A stretch of 64,000 nt of DNA, taken from Succinispira mobilis DSM 6222. Lineage in GTDB: Bacteria; Bacillota; Negativicutes; Acidaminococcales; Succinispiraceae. The stretch lies in NCBI RefSeq assembly GCF_000384135.1, contig NZ_KB913028.1:1515351-1579350 (forward strand). Reading direction: 5' to 3'. The position numbers and the translations under genes were made by a program. The notes beneath the pieces were generated by a model, which was not told the origin of the DNA, searched no databases, and worked only from the letters and a program-made list of their open reading frames with translations. Positions 26,778 through 35,666 of this stretch are shown here, in pieces (position 1 is the stretch's first letter; each line of letters begins with the position of its first letter).

Positions 26778-27524
26778 TTATTCGTTGGTCGCTTTGTTGA
26801 CCAATTTATTCGCCATTACTATAAATACCACAAAATAACCTATCATTAAGGCAATTTGTGCTAAATCAACCACTCCCCCTTGACTTAAGGCCCGCAAACT
26901 CACACTGGCTGGGGTCAAGGGTAAGAGATTTACAAAGTATTTTAAAACTACTGGCAGACTATCTGCCTTAAAAAAAGTTCCGCATAAAAAAGACATCGGC
27001 ACTAAAACATAGGTACTAAAATTGGCCATATCCTCATGAGAACTCATGGACATCGCCGCGGTTACCGCTAAAGCTGAAAACACCAAGCAATTTAAGCTCA
27101 ACACCAATACAAATCCCAGCCCAATTTGCAACTGAGCTCCAAAAGTATAGCCTAAGGCAATAATTATTAGTGAAGATAACAGGCCGCGTAAACTTCCCGC
27201 TAGAACTTTACCTAATACAAAGGCCCAAGAAGATATTGGGGCCGTTAAATATTCTTCAAAAGTTTTATGATATAGCTTCGCCATATTTAGCGGTGTCCCC
27301 ACCGAGTTAAAACTAATATTCATAGAATTCAGGGCAATAATCCCAGGAATAATAAAATTAAGATAGCTGCCACCATCAAAACTAATACTTTTGCCTAAGC
27401 CTAGACCAAAGGCAAAAATATATAAAATTGGCGTTACCATGCGTGATAAAATAAATTTTGCCATCCGGCGGTTTAGCACAATCCATTCCCGCCAAAAAAC
27501 AGTATATATATCTTGAAAAAACAT
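26778..27524 (-). CDS. ABC-2 type transporter permease
   Basis: A 248-aa membrane protein with six predicted spans in the ABC-2 pattern. It begins FWREWIVLNRRMAKFILSRMVTPILYIF and carries the conserved stretch FNSVGTPLNMAKLYHKTFEEYLTAPI..WAFVLGKVLAG between spans 2 and 3. It lies 5 nt after the ATPase gene and together they form an exporter of the Nod-J/DrrB class for a lipid, polysaccharide or drug. The substrate is not evident from the neighbours. Confidence 0.9.
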   Translation of the reverse strand: MFFQDIYTVFWREWIVLNRRMAKFILSRMVTPILYIFAFGLGLGKSISFDGGSYLNFIIPGIIALNSMNISFNSVGTPLNMAKLYHKTFEEYLTAPISSWAFVLGKVLAGSLRGLLSSLIIIALGYTFGAQLQIGLGFVLVLSLNCLVFSALAVTAAMSMSSHEDMANFSTYVLVPMSFLCGTFFKADSLPVVLKYFVNLLPLTPASVSLRALSQGGVVDLAQIALMIGYFVVFIVMANKLVNKATNE

Positions 27525-27529
27525 CTTCT

Positions 27530-28366
27530 CTACAGCACCTTTCTTCCCGTAAGCTCGACAAATACATCTTCTAAATTACAATCGCGAATTAAAGTCATGC
27601 CTTGTTTGCTGGCCGCAAATTCCGCCGCACTTTCTCGTTTACTAAAAAATTTAGTTTGCAATACTTCATCTTCTAGATATTCGACTACATATTGTCCTAA
27701 TTTGGCTTTAAGCGCCTGTGGCGTGTCAGTTACCAGCAATTGCCCTTTTTCCATAATCGCCACTCGGTCACATAGCGCATCAGCTTCTTCAATATAGTGA
27801 GTAGTTAATAAAACCGTCATGCCTTGATTTTTCATTTTACGAATAATTCCCCATAAATTCCGCCGCACTTGCGGATCTAAGCCCACGGTCGGTTCATCTA
27901 AAAACAATACCTGGGGCTGATGTAACAGTGCTCGTGCAATCATTAGGCGGCGTTTCATCCCACCTGAGAATTTTCCGACCATATCAAACCGTCTTTCATA
28001 CAGTTCTACAAATTGTAACAACTCTTTAATTCGATAACAATATTCCGATTCTGGCAGATGATGCAACTTGGCATGTAATACTAAATTTTCCGCACAAGTA
28101 AGATCTGTATCTAAATTAAAATGCTGTGGTACAATCCCAATTACTTTTTTTATAGCCAAGGGTTGGCTTTGTAAATCATGGCCCGCAACCTGGATTTGGC
28201 CACTACTTGCTTTAGCTAACATCGTCAAAATTCTAATTAACGTAGTTTTGCCAGCGCCATTAGGTCCTAATAGGCCAAAAGCTTCTCCTTTGACAACTTG
28301 GAGACTTAAATTATTTACTGCCGTCATCTCGCCAAAATTTTTAACGAGTTTTTCTATTTTTATCAT
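27530..28366 (-). CDS. ABC transporter ATP-binding protein (ABC-2 exporter)
   Basis: Walker A GPNGAGKTTLIR, signature SGGMKRRLMIARAL, Walker B VLFLDEPTVGLD and the H-loop TTHYIEEAD are all present, with the C-terminal extension usual in DrrA/NatA-type ATPases. I place the start at ATG 28366, preceded by GGAGGAAAA; the upstream in-frame extension to 28432 has no ribosome site and non-conserved sequence. Coupled to the permease that follows. Final residues LEDVFVELTGRK are typical of the subfamily. Confidence 0.92.
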   Translation of the reverse strand: MIKIEKLVKNFGEMTAVNNLSLQVVKGEAFGLLGPNGAGKTTLIRILTMLAKASSGQIQVAGHDLQSQPLAIKKVIGIVPQHFNLDTDLTCAENLVLHAKLHHLPESEYCYRIKELLQFVELYERRFDMVGKFSGGMKRRLMIARALLHQPQVLFLDEPTVGLDPQVRRNLWGIIRKMKNQGMTVLLTTHYIEEADALCDRVAIMEKGQLLVTDTPQALKAKLGQYVVEYLEDEVLQTKFFSKRESAAEFAASKQGMTLIRDCNLEDVFVELTGRKVL

Positions 28367-28411
28367 TTTTCCTCCATAACAACATCTGCATAAAAATTCA
28401 CAAGATAAAAA

Positions 28412-28440
28412 GTAGGGACGGTCACAAACCATCCCTACTA
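28412..28440 (-). terminator. rho-independent terminator
   Basis: GTAGGGATGG and CCGTCCCTAC pair on the minus strand and are followed by TTTTTATCTT. It ends the transcript of the small membrane protein gene and separates it from the ABC exporter. Confidence 0.75.
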
Positions 28441-28486
28441 AATAAATTTTGCGTTTCTAGGTTCGAGTTATCATCCTCACGCGTTG

Positions 28487-28774
28487 CTACTCTTTTTTGC
28501 TTTTTAAAATTTTAGCAAAAATCAAAAACATAGTATACAGACTGGTTATACTACTGCCGAGCATAAAATAAAATGGAATTGGATGAGCAACCATAATTTC
28601 ACTTGTAGCTATTAACAACATCAGGGTAGTAATAATATAAGCAAAAAATTTATTTGAATAATCTTTCGTTGTCGCTTTAGGTAACAAAACCAAAGACATA
28701 ATAAACCCAATAAAGGCAATGCCTGCGTTTGTATGTAGTAACATCAATCTCCCAACCTCTTTTTCTTTAATCAT
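28487..28774 (-). CDS. small integral membrane protein, unknown
   Basis: A 95-aa protein with three hydrophobic segments (about 16-32, 44-60, 67-86) and a Lys-rich tail ILKSKKE. No family is recognised. An in-frame ATG at 28744 (LLHTNAGIAFIGF) preceded by GGGAG may be the true start, which would give 85 residues. It is read as a single gene between the ABC exporter and the divergent aldolase gene, with its own terminator. Function cannot be assigned. Confidence 0.6.
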   Translation of the reverse strand: MIKEKEVGRLMLLHTNAGIAFIGFIMSLVLLPKATTKDYSNKFFAYIITTLMLLIATSEIMVAHPIPFYFMLGSSITSLYTMFLIFAKILKSKKE

Positions 28775-28881
28775 AAGATAATAACATATTATACCAATTT
28801 TTCACAACTGACACAACCTAAATTGCTAAAATCATCCAAATTATATACTGCTTTTATATCAGTTATATAGTATATTCTATT

Positions 28882-28910
28882 TTGTCTTTTTACGTTAAAT
28901 ATGCTATAAT
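28882..28910 (+). promoter_or_regulatory. promoter of fba
   Basis: TTGTCT (28882-28887), 17-bp spacer, TATAAT (28905-28910), 33 nt before the aldolase start; AGGAGG precedes the ATG. Confidence 0.75.
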
Positions 28911-28943
28911 TAATGCGAATTTAAATAGGTAGGAGGATATTTT

Positions 28944-29873
28944 ATGCCTTTAGTTACATCAAAAGAAATGTTTCAAAAAGCGTATGAAGGTGGTTATGCA
29001 GTAGGTGCCTTTAACGTAAATAACATGGAAATTATCCAAGGAATTGTTGAGGCTGCCAAAATTGAACAGTCGCCTCTAATTTTACAAGTATCTGCGGGCG
29101 CACGTAAATACGCTAAACACATCTACTTGATGAAATTAGTTGAAGCAGCTGTAGAAGATTCAGGGTTGCCAATTTGCTTGCATCTTGACCATGGTGAAGA
29201 TTTTGAGATTTGCAAATCTTGTATTGATGGTGGCTTTACTTCTGTAATGATTGATGGTTCTAAACATTCCTTTGAAGAAAATATTGCCTTAACTCGTAGA
29301 GTTGTAGAATATGCTCATGCACGCGGCGTAGTTGTAGAAGCCGAACTCGGTAAACTTGCTGGCGTGGAAGATGCCGTTAAAGTAGATGCAAAAGACGCCA
29401 CTTATACTGACCCAGATCAAGCTGTAGAGTTTGTAGAACGTACTGGAGTAGATTCTTTGGCTATCGCCATTGGCACTAGTCATGGGGCTTATAAGTTTAA
29501 AGGCAAGCCAGAGCTAGATTTTGCACGCCTAGAAAAAATTTCACAATTACTGCCAAATTTCCCCTTAGTTTTGCACGGCGCGTCTACTGTATTACCAGAG
29601 TTTGTTGCCGCTTGTAATCGTGCTGGTGGCAAAATCGATGGTGCTCAAGGAGTTCCAGAAGACATGCTTCTTCAGGCTGGTAAATTAGGTGTTTGTAAAA
29701 TTAACATTGATACTGACCTGCGTTTAGCAATGACTGCTTCTGTACGTGAACATTTAATGAACAATCCTGGTGATTTTGATCCTAGACAATATTTAAAACC
29801 TGCACGAGAAGCTATTCAAAATATGGTTGCTCATAAAATGCGCAATGTTTTAAATTCCTCTAATCGTTTATAA
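28944..29873 (+). CDS. fba: class II fructose-bisphosphate aldolase
   Basis: A 309-aa zinc-dependent ketose-bisphosphate aldolase for glycolysis and gluconeogenesis. Zinc-binding LHLDHGEDFE lies near residues 79-88; VEAELGKLAGVED near 131-143 is the second signature; the phosphate and zinc residues TSHGAYKF and LHGAS follow. The C-terminal CKINIDTDLRLAMT is characteristic of the FbaA-like class IIA/IIB short enzymes. It stands alone with its own promoter and terminator, fitting a highly expressed housekeeping gene. Confidence 0.93.
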   Translation: MPLVTSKEMFQKAYEGGYAVGAFNVNNMEIIQGIVEAAKIEQSPLILQVSAGARKYAKHIYLMKLVEAAVEDSGLPICLHLDHGEDFEICKSCIDGGFTSVMIDGSKHSFEENIALTRRVVEYAHARGVVVEAELGKLAGVEDAVKVDAKDATYTDPDQAVEFVERTGVDSLAIAIGTSHGAYKFKGKPELDFARLEKISQLLPNFPLVLHGASTVLPEFVAACNRAGGKIDGAQGVPEDMLLQAGKLGVCKINIDTDLRLAMTASVREHLMNNPGDFDPRQYLKPAREAIQNMVAHKMRNVLNSSNRL

Positions 29874-29898
29874 TTATCGCTTGATTTTTTCTTAATTT

Positions 29899-29922
29899 GG
29901 TTGTCTAATTAATTAGACAACC
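29899..29922 (+). terminator. terminator of fba
   Basis: The perfect palindrome GGTTGTCTAATT-AATTAGACAACC is followed by TTTTTTTAT. Confidence 0.9.
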
Positions 29923-29948
29923 TTTTTTTATAATTTGGAGGTGCTTAT

Positions 29949-30524
29949 ATGCTAAATGTTGGTATCTTAGTCTTTCCATTTATTGAAGAATTAGATTTTA
30001 TCGGTCCTTTTGAGGTTTTAAATTATGTAAATAAAATTAAACCGCATAGCGTTCGCGTTCAATTAATTGCCAAATCTTTCGAACCGGTTCAAGCCTTTAA
30101 TGGTCTACGCTTTTTACCAGATAGCAAACTCGAAGATGTGCATGCTCTAGATATCTTAGTAATCCCTGGTGGTAAAGGCCGACTTACAGCAATGCATGAT
30201 TCTAGTTATTTAACCTTTTTAACGCGGATTTTCCCAACCTGCACACATGTCGCATCTGTTTGTACAGGAGCATTTTTACTGGCTGAAGCAGGTTTTTTAG
30301 CCAATAAGATTGTAACAACGCACCACGCAGCTTTGAATGAATTGCGACAATATCCTCACGTTCAAGTAGTTGGAAATACTAAAGTTATCGCCGATGGCAA
30401 GATAATTACTTCAGCTGGGGTTAGTTCAGGGATTGATCTAGGGCTTTTTCTGTTAGAAACTTACTTTGATCGGGCTTGTGCCGAGCTAGTTGCCAATTCT
30501 ATCGAATACTCAATACAGTATTAG
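29949..30524 (+). CDS. DJ-1/PfpI family protein
   Basis: A 191-aa class I glutamine-amidotransferase-like protein. The nucleophile elbow is ASVCTGAFLLAEAG with the conserved Cys near residue 101, followed by the acid/histidine region TTHHAALNEL. An N-terminal Glu (FIGPFEVL) matches the residue that polarises the Cys in this superfamily. It resembles the isonitrile-hydratase/ThiJ-like branch and AraC-type regulators' sensor domain, but has no DNA-binding domain. Likely roles are glyoxalase/deglycase-type or hydratase activity; unproven. Good ribosome site (TTTGGAGG). Confidence 0.85.
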   Translation: MLNVGILVFPFIEELDFIGPFEVLNYVNKIKPHSVRVQLIAKSFEPVQAFNGLRFLPDSKLEDVHALDILVIPGGKGRLTAMHDSSYLTFLTRIFPTCTHVASVCTGAFLLAEAGFLANKIVTTHHAALNELRQYPHVQVVGNTKVIADGKIITSAGVSSGIDLGLFLLETYFDRACAELVANSIEYSIQY

Positions 30525-30568
30525 TAACTTTGTATAAAAAATTCTTTTGAAAATCAGGTAAAATCCTC

Positions 30569-30598
30569 TTGAAATTTTATGCGAACTTGTTGTATAAT
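30569..30598 (+). promoter_or_regulatory. promoter of the arg operon
   Basis: TTGAAA (30569-30574), 18-bp spacer, TATAAT (30593-30598). No clear ArgR box was seen next to it. Confidence 0.7.
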
Positions 30599-30646
30599 AA
30601 AACAAGTTTAAAATCTAGTTATTATTTTTAGGAAGTGATTTGCCTT

Positions 30647-31591
30647 ATGCAACTATCAAACAAAGATTTATTAAGTATCCATAATTTAACAACTTCTGAG
30701 GTTTGTAAAATTTTAACCCTCAGCACCAAGCTAAAAGCACTACAAAAAGCAGGTACAGCTCATAAACTTCTTGCAGGCAAAACACTAGGTATGATTTTCA
30801 ATAAAGCCTCTACCCGTACCAGAGTATCTTTTGAAGTCGGCATGTACCAACTAGGTGGGCACGCACTTTATTTAAATGACAGTGCAACCCAAATTGGTCG
30901 TGGTGAACCAATCGAAGATACTGCTCGCGTACTCTCACGCTATGTCGATGGAATTATGATAAGAACCTTTTCCCATGACAGCGTTGAACAATTAGCTAAA
31001 TTTTCTAGTGTTCCTGTTATCAATGGTTTAACAGACTTGCTTCATCCCTGCCAAGCTCTTACCGACTTATTTACTATTCAAGAATACAAGGATAGTTTTC
31101 AAGGACGTAAGCTAACTTATGTAGGTGATGGTAATAATATGGCTAACTCACTAATGTTTGCCGCAGCAAAAGTCGGCATGGATATTACTATCGCTTGCCC
31201 TGCTGCTTACCAACCTAATGCTGAAATTCTAGAGTTAGCTCAAAATGACGCACTTTGTACTGGCGCAAAAATTGAAATAACTAACGACCCACTCAAAGCT
31301 TGCGAACAAGCTGATGTTTTGTATACAGATGTTTGGGCTAGTATGGGTAATGAAAGTGAAACTAATATTCGTGCTACAGCCCTTAAGGATTACCAAATCA
31401 ATGCACAAAGTTTTGCCGTTGCTAAACCAGATGCAATTTTGTTACATTGTCTGCCAGCCCATCGTGGTGAAGAACTCACCGCTGAAGTTTTCGAACTCCA
31501 CGCCCAAGAGATTTTTGATCAAGCTGAAAATCGTCTACATGTACAAAAAGCAATTATGGCCCTTCTGATGTCACCAGAAAATCTGCTATAA
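30647..31591 (+). CDS. argF: ornithine carbamoyltransferase
   Basis: A 314-aa enzyme that makes citrulline from ornithine and carbamoyl phosphate. The carbamoyl phosphate site STRTR lies near residue 55 (KASTRTRVSFE), HPCQALTDL near 133, and the ornithine-loop Cys in HCLPAHRGEE near 267. I use ATG 30647, preceded by AGGAAG; the frame is open to 30635 without a better start. First gene of argF-argG-argH, the last three steps of arginine synthesis. Confidence 0.95.
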   Translation: MQLSNKDLLSIHNLTTSEVCKILTLSTKLKALQKAGTAHKLLAGKTLGMIFNKASTRTRVSFEVGMYQLGGHALYLNDSATQIGRGEPIEDTARVLSRYVDGIMIRTFSHDSVEQLAKFSSVPVINGLTDLLHPCQALTDLFTIQEYKDSFQGRKLTYVGDGNNMANSLMFAAAKVGMDITIACPAAYQPNAEILELAQNDALCTGAKIEITNDPLKACEQADVLYTDVWASMGNESETNIRATALKDYQINAQSFAVAKPDAILLHCLPAHRGEELTAEVFELHAQEIFDQAENRLHVQKAIMALLMSPENLL

Positions 31592-31647
31592 TTATGCTAA
31601 GTATCTAATTCATAAATTTATTTTAAAAAAATTTGGGGGTTATTATT

Positions 31648-32862
31648 TTGAAGAAAAATGTAAAAAAAGTAGTTTTAGCTTATTCCGGTGGTTTAGATAC
31701 CTCTGTTATCATCCCTTGGTTAAAAGAAAACTATGACAACTGTGAAGTCATTGCCATGTGTGCTGACTTAGGTCAAGGCGATGAATTAGAACCAGTTTAT
31801 GAAAAAGCACTTAAATCTGGTGCTAGCAAATGCTATATTGAGGATTTAAAACAAGAATTTGCTGAGGATTTTGTTTGGCCAGTACTCAAAGCTGGTGCTG
31901 TTTATGAGAAAAAATATCTTTTAGGTACTTCTTTTGCACGTCCACTAATTGCTAAAAAATTAGTAGAAATTGCTGCTAAAGAAGGGGCTGATGCGATAGC
32001 TCATGGCGCTACTGGTAAAGGGAATGACCAAGTTCGTTTTGAACTAACTGTAAAAGCCCTAGCTCCTGAATTAACAATTATTTCGCCTTGGAGAGAGTGG
32101 GATATTCGTTCTCGTGAAGATGCGATTGATTACGCTGAAAAACACAATATTCCTGTACCTGTAACTAAAAAACGCCCTTATAGCATGGATAGAAATATGT
32201 GGCATTTAAGTCATGAAGGTGCAGATTTAGAAGATCCATGGAATGAACCAAAAGAAGATTTATATATGATTTTGACTGCTCCAGAAAAAGCACCTGATCA
32301 AGCTGAATATTTAGAAATCGGTTTTGAACAAGGTCTTCCTGTTACTTTAAATGGCGAAAAATTGGACGCTGTAAGCATGATTGAAAAGTTAAATGTTATT
32401 GGCGCTAAACATGGTGTAGGAATCTCTGATATGGTTGAAAACCGTTTAGTAGGGATGAAATCACGTGGGGTTTATGAAACTCCAGCCGGTACTATTTTAT
32501 ACTATGCGCATAATGAACTTGAAGCTTTAACTTTAGATCGCGCTACTTTACATTATAAACAATTAGTTGGCATCAAATATGCGGAAATGGTTTATGATGG
32601 TATGTGGTATGCACCACTGCGTGAAGCTCTTGCTGCTTTTGTGGACGAAACACAAAAAACCGTTACTGGTACTGTCCGCGTTAAATTATATAAAGGTGGC
32701 ATCTACAGTGCGGGAGCAAAATCACCATTTTCTTTATACCATGAAGGCTTCGTAACTTTTGGTCGTGATGAAGTTTACAATCAAGCAGACGCTGAAGGCT
32801 TTATCAACCTGTTCGGTTTACCACTAAAAGTTCGTGCGCTCATGAAAAAGGAGAACAACTAA
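31648..32862 (+). CDS. argG: argininosuccinate synthase
   Basis: A 404-aa enzyme that joins citrulline and aspartate with ATP hydrolysis. The N-terminal PP-loop AYSGGLDTS is at about residue 9-17, followed by [13 protein letters not shown] (about 117-129) and other conserved blocks. It starts with TTG at 31648, with GGGGG eight bases ahead; an in-frame TTG at 31633 has no ribosome site. It lies 56 nt after argF and 2 nt before argH. Confidence 0.95.
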   Translation: MKKNVKKVVLAYSGGLDTSVIIPWLKENYDNCEVIAMCADLGQGDELEPVYEKALKSGASKCYIEDLKQEFAEDFVWPVLKAGAVYEKKYLLGTSFARPLIAKKLVEIAAKEGADAIAHGATGKGNDQVRFELTVKALAPELTIISPWREWDIRSREDAIDYAEKHNIPVPVTKKRPYSMDRNMWHLSHEGADLEDPWNEPKEDLYMILTAPEKAPDQAEYLEIGFEQGLPVTLNGEKLDAVSMIEKLNVIGAKHGVGISDMVENRLVGMKSRGVYETPAGTILYYAHNELEALTLDRATLHYKQLVGIKYAEMVYDGMWYAPLREALAAFVDETQKTVTGTVRVKLYKGGIYSAGAKSPFSLYHEGFVTFGRDEVYNQADAEGFINLFGLPLKVRALMKKENN

Positions 32863-32864
32863 GC

Positions 32865-34280
32865 GTGAATAAAAAACTTTGGGGTGGGCGTTTTAATAAA
32901 CAAACAAACCAACTAGTAGAGGCATTTAATGCCTCTATTAGCTTTGATTGTCGTTTGTACAATGAAGATATCCGCGGCAGTAAAGCCCACGCTGCGATGT
33001 TAGCCAACTGCGGAATTATTAGTTCAGCTGAAGCTGAAGCCATAACTACTGGTTTAGATGAAATTCTTAGTGATATCAATAATGATAATTTTACTTTCGA
33101 GCAGTCTCTAGAAGATATTCATATGAATATTGAACATCGCTTGACAGAACGTATTGGTGACGCCGGTGCAAAACTTCATACTGCGCGGAGTCGTAATGAT
33201 CAAGTTGCTTTAGATATGCACATGTATGTCAAAAAAGAAGTTGCCGAAACAGCTAAGTTATTGCTCAATCTGCAACAAGTGCTCATTAATTTAGCTAGTC
33301 AGCACCAAAAAACCATTATGCCTGGCTACACACATTTGCAACGCGCTCAGCCTATAACTATGGCTCATCATCTACTTGCCTATTATAATATGTTCGCGCG
33401 TGATTTCCGTCGTCTAAAAGGCGTATATGAAGGTGCAGATATTATGCCTCTAGGTGCAGGCGCAATTGCTGGAACTACTTTGCCAATTGATCGACATTTT
33501 GTCGCAGAACAGCTATCTTTTTCGCAAATTTATGCTAACAGCATGGATGCTGTTAGCGATCGTGATTATGTAATCGAGTACTTGGCTTTCGCTAGCACTT
33601 GTATGATGCATCTTAGTCGTTTAAGTGAGGAAATTATTCTTTGGTCAAGTACTGAATTTGGCTTTATCGAATTAGATGATGCTTTTTCAACTGGCTCAAG
33701 CATGATGCCGCAAAAGAAAAATCCTGATATCGCCGAGCTAGTTCGTGGCAAAACTGGGCGGGTCTATGGACATTTACAAGCAATGCTCACAACCTTAAAA
33801 GGCTTGCCACTTACTTATAACAAAGATATGCAAGAAGATAAAGAGGGGCTATTTGATACTATCGATACTTTAAAATTCAGCTTACAAGTTTATGCCGATA
33901 TGCTGGACACAATGACTGTTAATGTTGATAAACTGTATCAATGTGTTTCTAAAGATTTCTCAAATGCCACAGATTTAGCTGATTATTTAGTAAAAAAAGG
34001 CTTGCCGTTCCGCAAAGCTCACGAGGTTGTGGGCAAGTGTGTGCGTTATGCAATTGAACAACAGCGTTATTTAACTGAAATTAGCTTAAGTGAATACCAA
34101 CAATTTTCCGAGCTATTTACTGAAGATTTATTAGAGGCAATCAAAATCGAAACCTGTGTTGCAGCGCGAAACTCTTATGGCGGGCCTGCCTATGAGCAAA
34201 CAGCTTTCCAATTAACTCGTGCTCAAGAAGATCTAAATCAAGAGCAGTTAGTTGTAGAATATTTTGAGCAAAACGCTTAA
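32865..34280 (+). CDS. argH: argininosuccinate lyase
   Basis: A 471-aa member of the fumarase/aspartase superfamily that releases arginine and fumarate. The superfamily signature GSSMMPQKKNPD lies near 278-289 with the catalytic Ser; TARSRNDQVALD and TPGYTHLQ-like segments (MPGYTHLQRAQP) are conserved. The gene starts with GTG only 2 nt after argG, so translation is coupled; AAAGGAGAAC at the argG end is the ribosome site. Ends the operon, with a terminator at 34338. Confidence 0.96.
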   Translation: MNKKLWGGRFNKQTNQLVEAFNASISFDCRLYNEDIRGSKAHAAMLANCGIISSAEAEAITTGLDEILSDINNDNFTFEQSLEDIHMNIEHRLTERIGDAGAKLHTARSRNDQVALDMHMYVKKEVAETAKLLLNLQQVLINLASQHQKTIMPGYTHLQRAQPITMAHHLLAYYNMFARDFRRLKGVYEGADIMPLGAGAIAGTTLPIDRHFVAEQLSFSQIYANSMDAVSDRDYVIEYLAFASTCMMHLSRLSEEIILWSSTEFGFIELDDAFSTGSSMMPQKKNPDIAELVRGKTGRVYGHLQAMLTTLKGLPLTYNKDMQEDKEGLFDTIDTLKFSLQVYADMLDTMTVNVDKLYQCVSKDFSNATDLADYLVKKGLPFRKAHEVVGKCVRYAIEQQRYLTEISLSEYQQFSELFTEDLLEAIKIETCVAARNSYGGPAYEQTAFQLTRAQEDLNQEQLVVEYFEQNA

Positions 34281-34337
34281 CTCGTAACTATAGATTTCTA
34301 GCAAATATTATATTGAAATATGAGTAAACAAATTTAA

Positions 34338-34371
34338 ACTGGATTAAGAAGGTAAAAGTTCTTAATCCAGT
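34338..34371 (+). terminator. terminator of the arg operon
   Basis: ACTGGATTAAGAA pairs with TTCTTAATCCAGT and is followed by TTTGTATTT. Confidence 0.88.
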
Positions 34372-34415
34372 TTTGTATTTCCAGATATATTAAGGTTAGA
34401 CTCTATAATTGGGGG

Positions 34416-34437
34416 CGCTATAATATATGTTATAGCG
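34416..34437. repeat. small inverted repeat before the transposase relic
   Basis: CGCTATAA-N6-TTATAGCG, a perfect 8-bp palindrome about 90 nt before the ISL3-like remnant. May be a hairpin or a remnant of insertion-sequence DNA. Confidence 0.4.
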
Positions 34438-34529
34438 TGTGGAAAACTTCTGCATAGCACAGCATTTTTTTAGAAAAAATGCGCATTATCTTGAAAATTC
34501 TTTATGATAACAAGGAGGATTTTCAAATC

Positions 34530-34685
34530 ATGCTCAATATAGATAATTTACTAGGACTGGAAGATGTCATTATAACAAAAGTCCAAAGAAATTTAAATGA
34601 AACTTTAGTTTTCGTAGAATTGCCTAGAAATACCTTTATTATTATAAAAAACAGACAGTATGAACTTCACGATTTAAACCTTTAA
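34530..34685 (+). pseudogene. ISL3-family transposase, N-terminal relic (51 codons)
   Basis: The frame starts at ATG 34530 after a strong AAGGAGG and reads LLGLEDVIITKVQRNLNETL, then VFVELPRNTFIIIKNRQYELHDL before a stop. This follows the start of ISL3 transposases, which open with LLxLxDxIxxKVE and then ELPRxxHxCPxCG...HDYR. The zinc cysteines have been lost and nothing of the catalytic domain follows. The open, well-started frame could still be translated as a small protein, so domestication is possible but not shown. Confidence 0.5.
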
Positions 34686-34714
34686 ACCGGAATATTTTCA
34701 TAATGCCTGTTCAC

Positions 34715-35407
34715 TTATATTGTAGTGCCTATAATTTGGCGAACTACTAACGAACCTAATAATAAACCTGCTGTAGCTGGTACAAAAGCCATGCTCGCAA
34801 TAGTATTATCCTTTCGTTCTGGATTTATTACTTTTTTTTCAGTGGAAAAAACTACGGTGAGACCTTTTTCTAAGCCTTGCTTTTTCAAATTAACCCGCAA
34901 TTTTTTAGCTAAAGCACAGGTATGTGTCTTACTGATATCCGCAGCTTTAATCTGCATTGGGTCTAATTTGTTTCCCATCCCCATCGAAGAGTAAACTTTT
35001 ATCCCTCTTTGCTGAGCCGCTAAAATTAAATCTTGCTTAGATGGCAAGCTATCAATTGCATCTACTATGCAATCTACAGGTTGCGGAATAAATTTTTCAA
35101 AATCGCCTGGATAATAAAATTTAGTGATAATTTCAATTTGGCATTGTGGGTTTATATCTAACAAACGTTGCCGCATAACTTCCGTTTTGGCATGACCTAA
35201 AGTCGAGTTTAGAGCCGGTAATTGTCGATTAATATTACTTGCCACAACTACATCTGCATCTATTAAAATCAACTTCCCCACACCACTACGTGCTAAACTT
35301 TCAGCTACATAGGAGCCTACTCCACCTAAGCCGAATATTGCTACTTGGGCTGCTTTAAGTTTTTCTATATTGGCACTGCCTACTAACAAACTAGTGCGTG
35401 TATACAT
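34715..35407 (-). CDS. tcdA: tRNA threonylcarbamoyladenosine dehydratase
   Basis: A 230-aa ThiF/E1-like enzyme that cyclises t6A to ct6A in tRNA at the expense of ATP. The nucleotide loop is FGLGGVGSYVAESLARSG near 24-41, the adenylation Asp/Arg block is DADVVVASNINRQ near 49-61, and VDAIDSLPSKQDL near 113-125 is conserved. The C-terminus has the GLTVVFSTE and PATAGLLLGS blocks of the TcdA/CsdL group. A single gene downstream of 6S RNA on the same strand. Confidence 0.9.
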   Translation of the reverse strand: MYTRTSLLVGSANIEKLKAAQVAIFGLGGVGSYVAESLARSGVGKLILIDADVVVASNINRQLPALNSTLGHAKTEVMRQRLLDINPQCQIEIITKFYYPGDFEKFIPQPVDCIVDAIDSLPSKQDLILAAQQRGIKVYSSMGMGNKLDPMQIKAADISKTHTCALAKKLRVNLKKQGLEKGLTVVFSTEKKVINPERKDNTIASMAFVPATAGLLLGSLVVRQIIGTTI

Positions 35408-35431
35408 CTTGTCACCTCTTTTAAAAAGAAA

Positions 35432-35620
35432 AAGAACAATCCCGCCAAGCCGTCTCGCGTTAACGTTTTGAACCTGCTAATGCAGGTGGGTGTCCTCCCA
35501 AATAAATCATGGTTTCCAACTTAATGGCTTACTATCCCTATTTGGAGCTCTGGGACTCCCCTATTCGAAGTGTTGGCTCAAAACATCAACTTAATAACTA
35601 ACTCGGCAGGAATTGCTTTG
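35432..35620 (-). ncRNA. ssrS: 6S RNA
   Basis: About 190 nt on the minus strand can fold into one long rod: CAATTCCTGCCGAG at the 5' end pairs with CTTGGCGGGATTG at the 3' end, and GTTGATGTTTTGA pairs with TCAAAACGTTAAC. Many of the pairs are G-U on this strand and would be C-A mismatches on the other, which fixes the strand. A promoter TTGAAA-17 bp-TATGAT (35656-35628) points into it and a T-rich tail follows. An open central region and flanking internal loops fit 6S RNA, which binds sigma-70 RNA polymerase. The family call rests on structure and location without a covariance-model search. Confidence 0.68.
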
Positions 35621-35666
35621 TGTCTTTATCATAACAAAAAAGAGAATCATTTTCAAGTAATTTTTT

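Noticed and set aside
34479-34529. Upstream extension of the 51-codon relic (MRIILKILYDNKED)
   Set aside because: The strong AAGGAGG at about 34512 lies inside this extension and points to ATG 34530.
35432-35620. 6S RNA on the plus strand
   Set aside because: The closing helices need C-A mismatches on the plus strand but G-U pairs on the minus strand, and the consensus-like promoter points to the minus strand.
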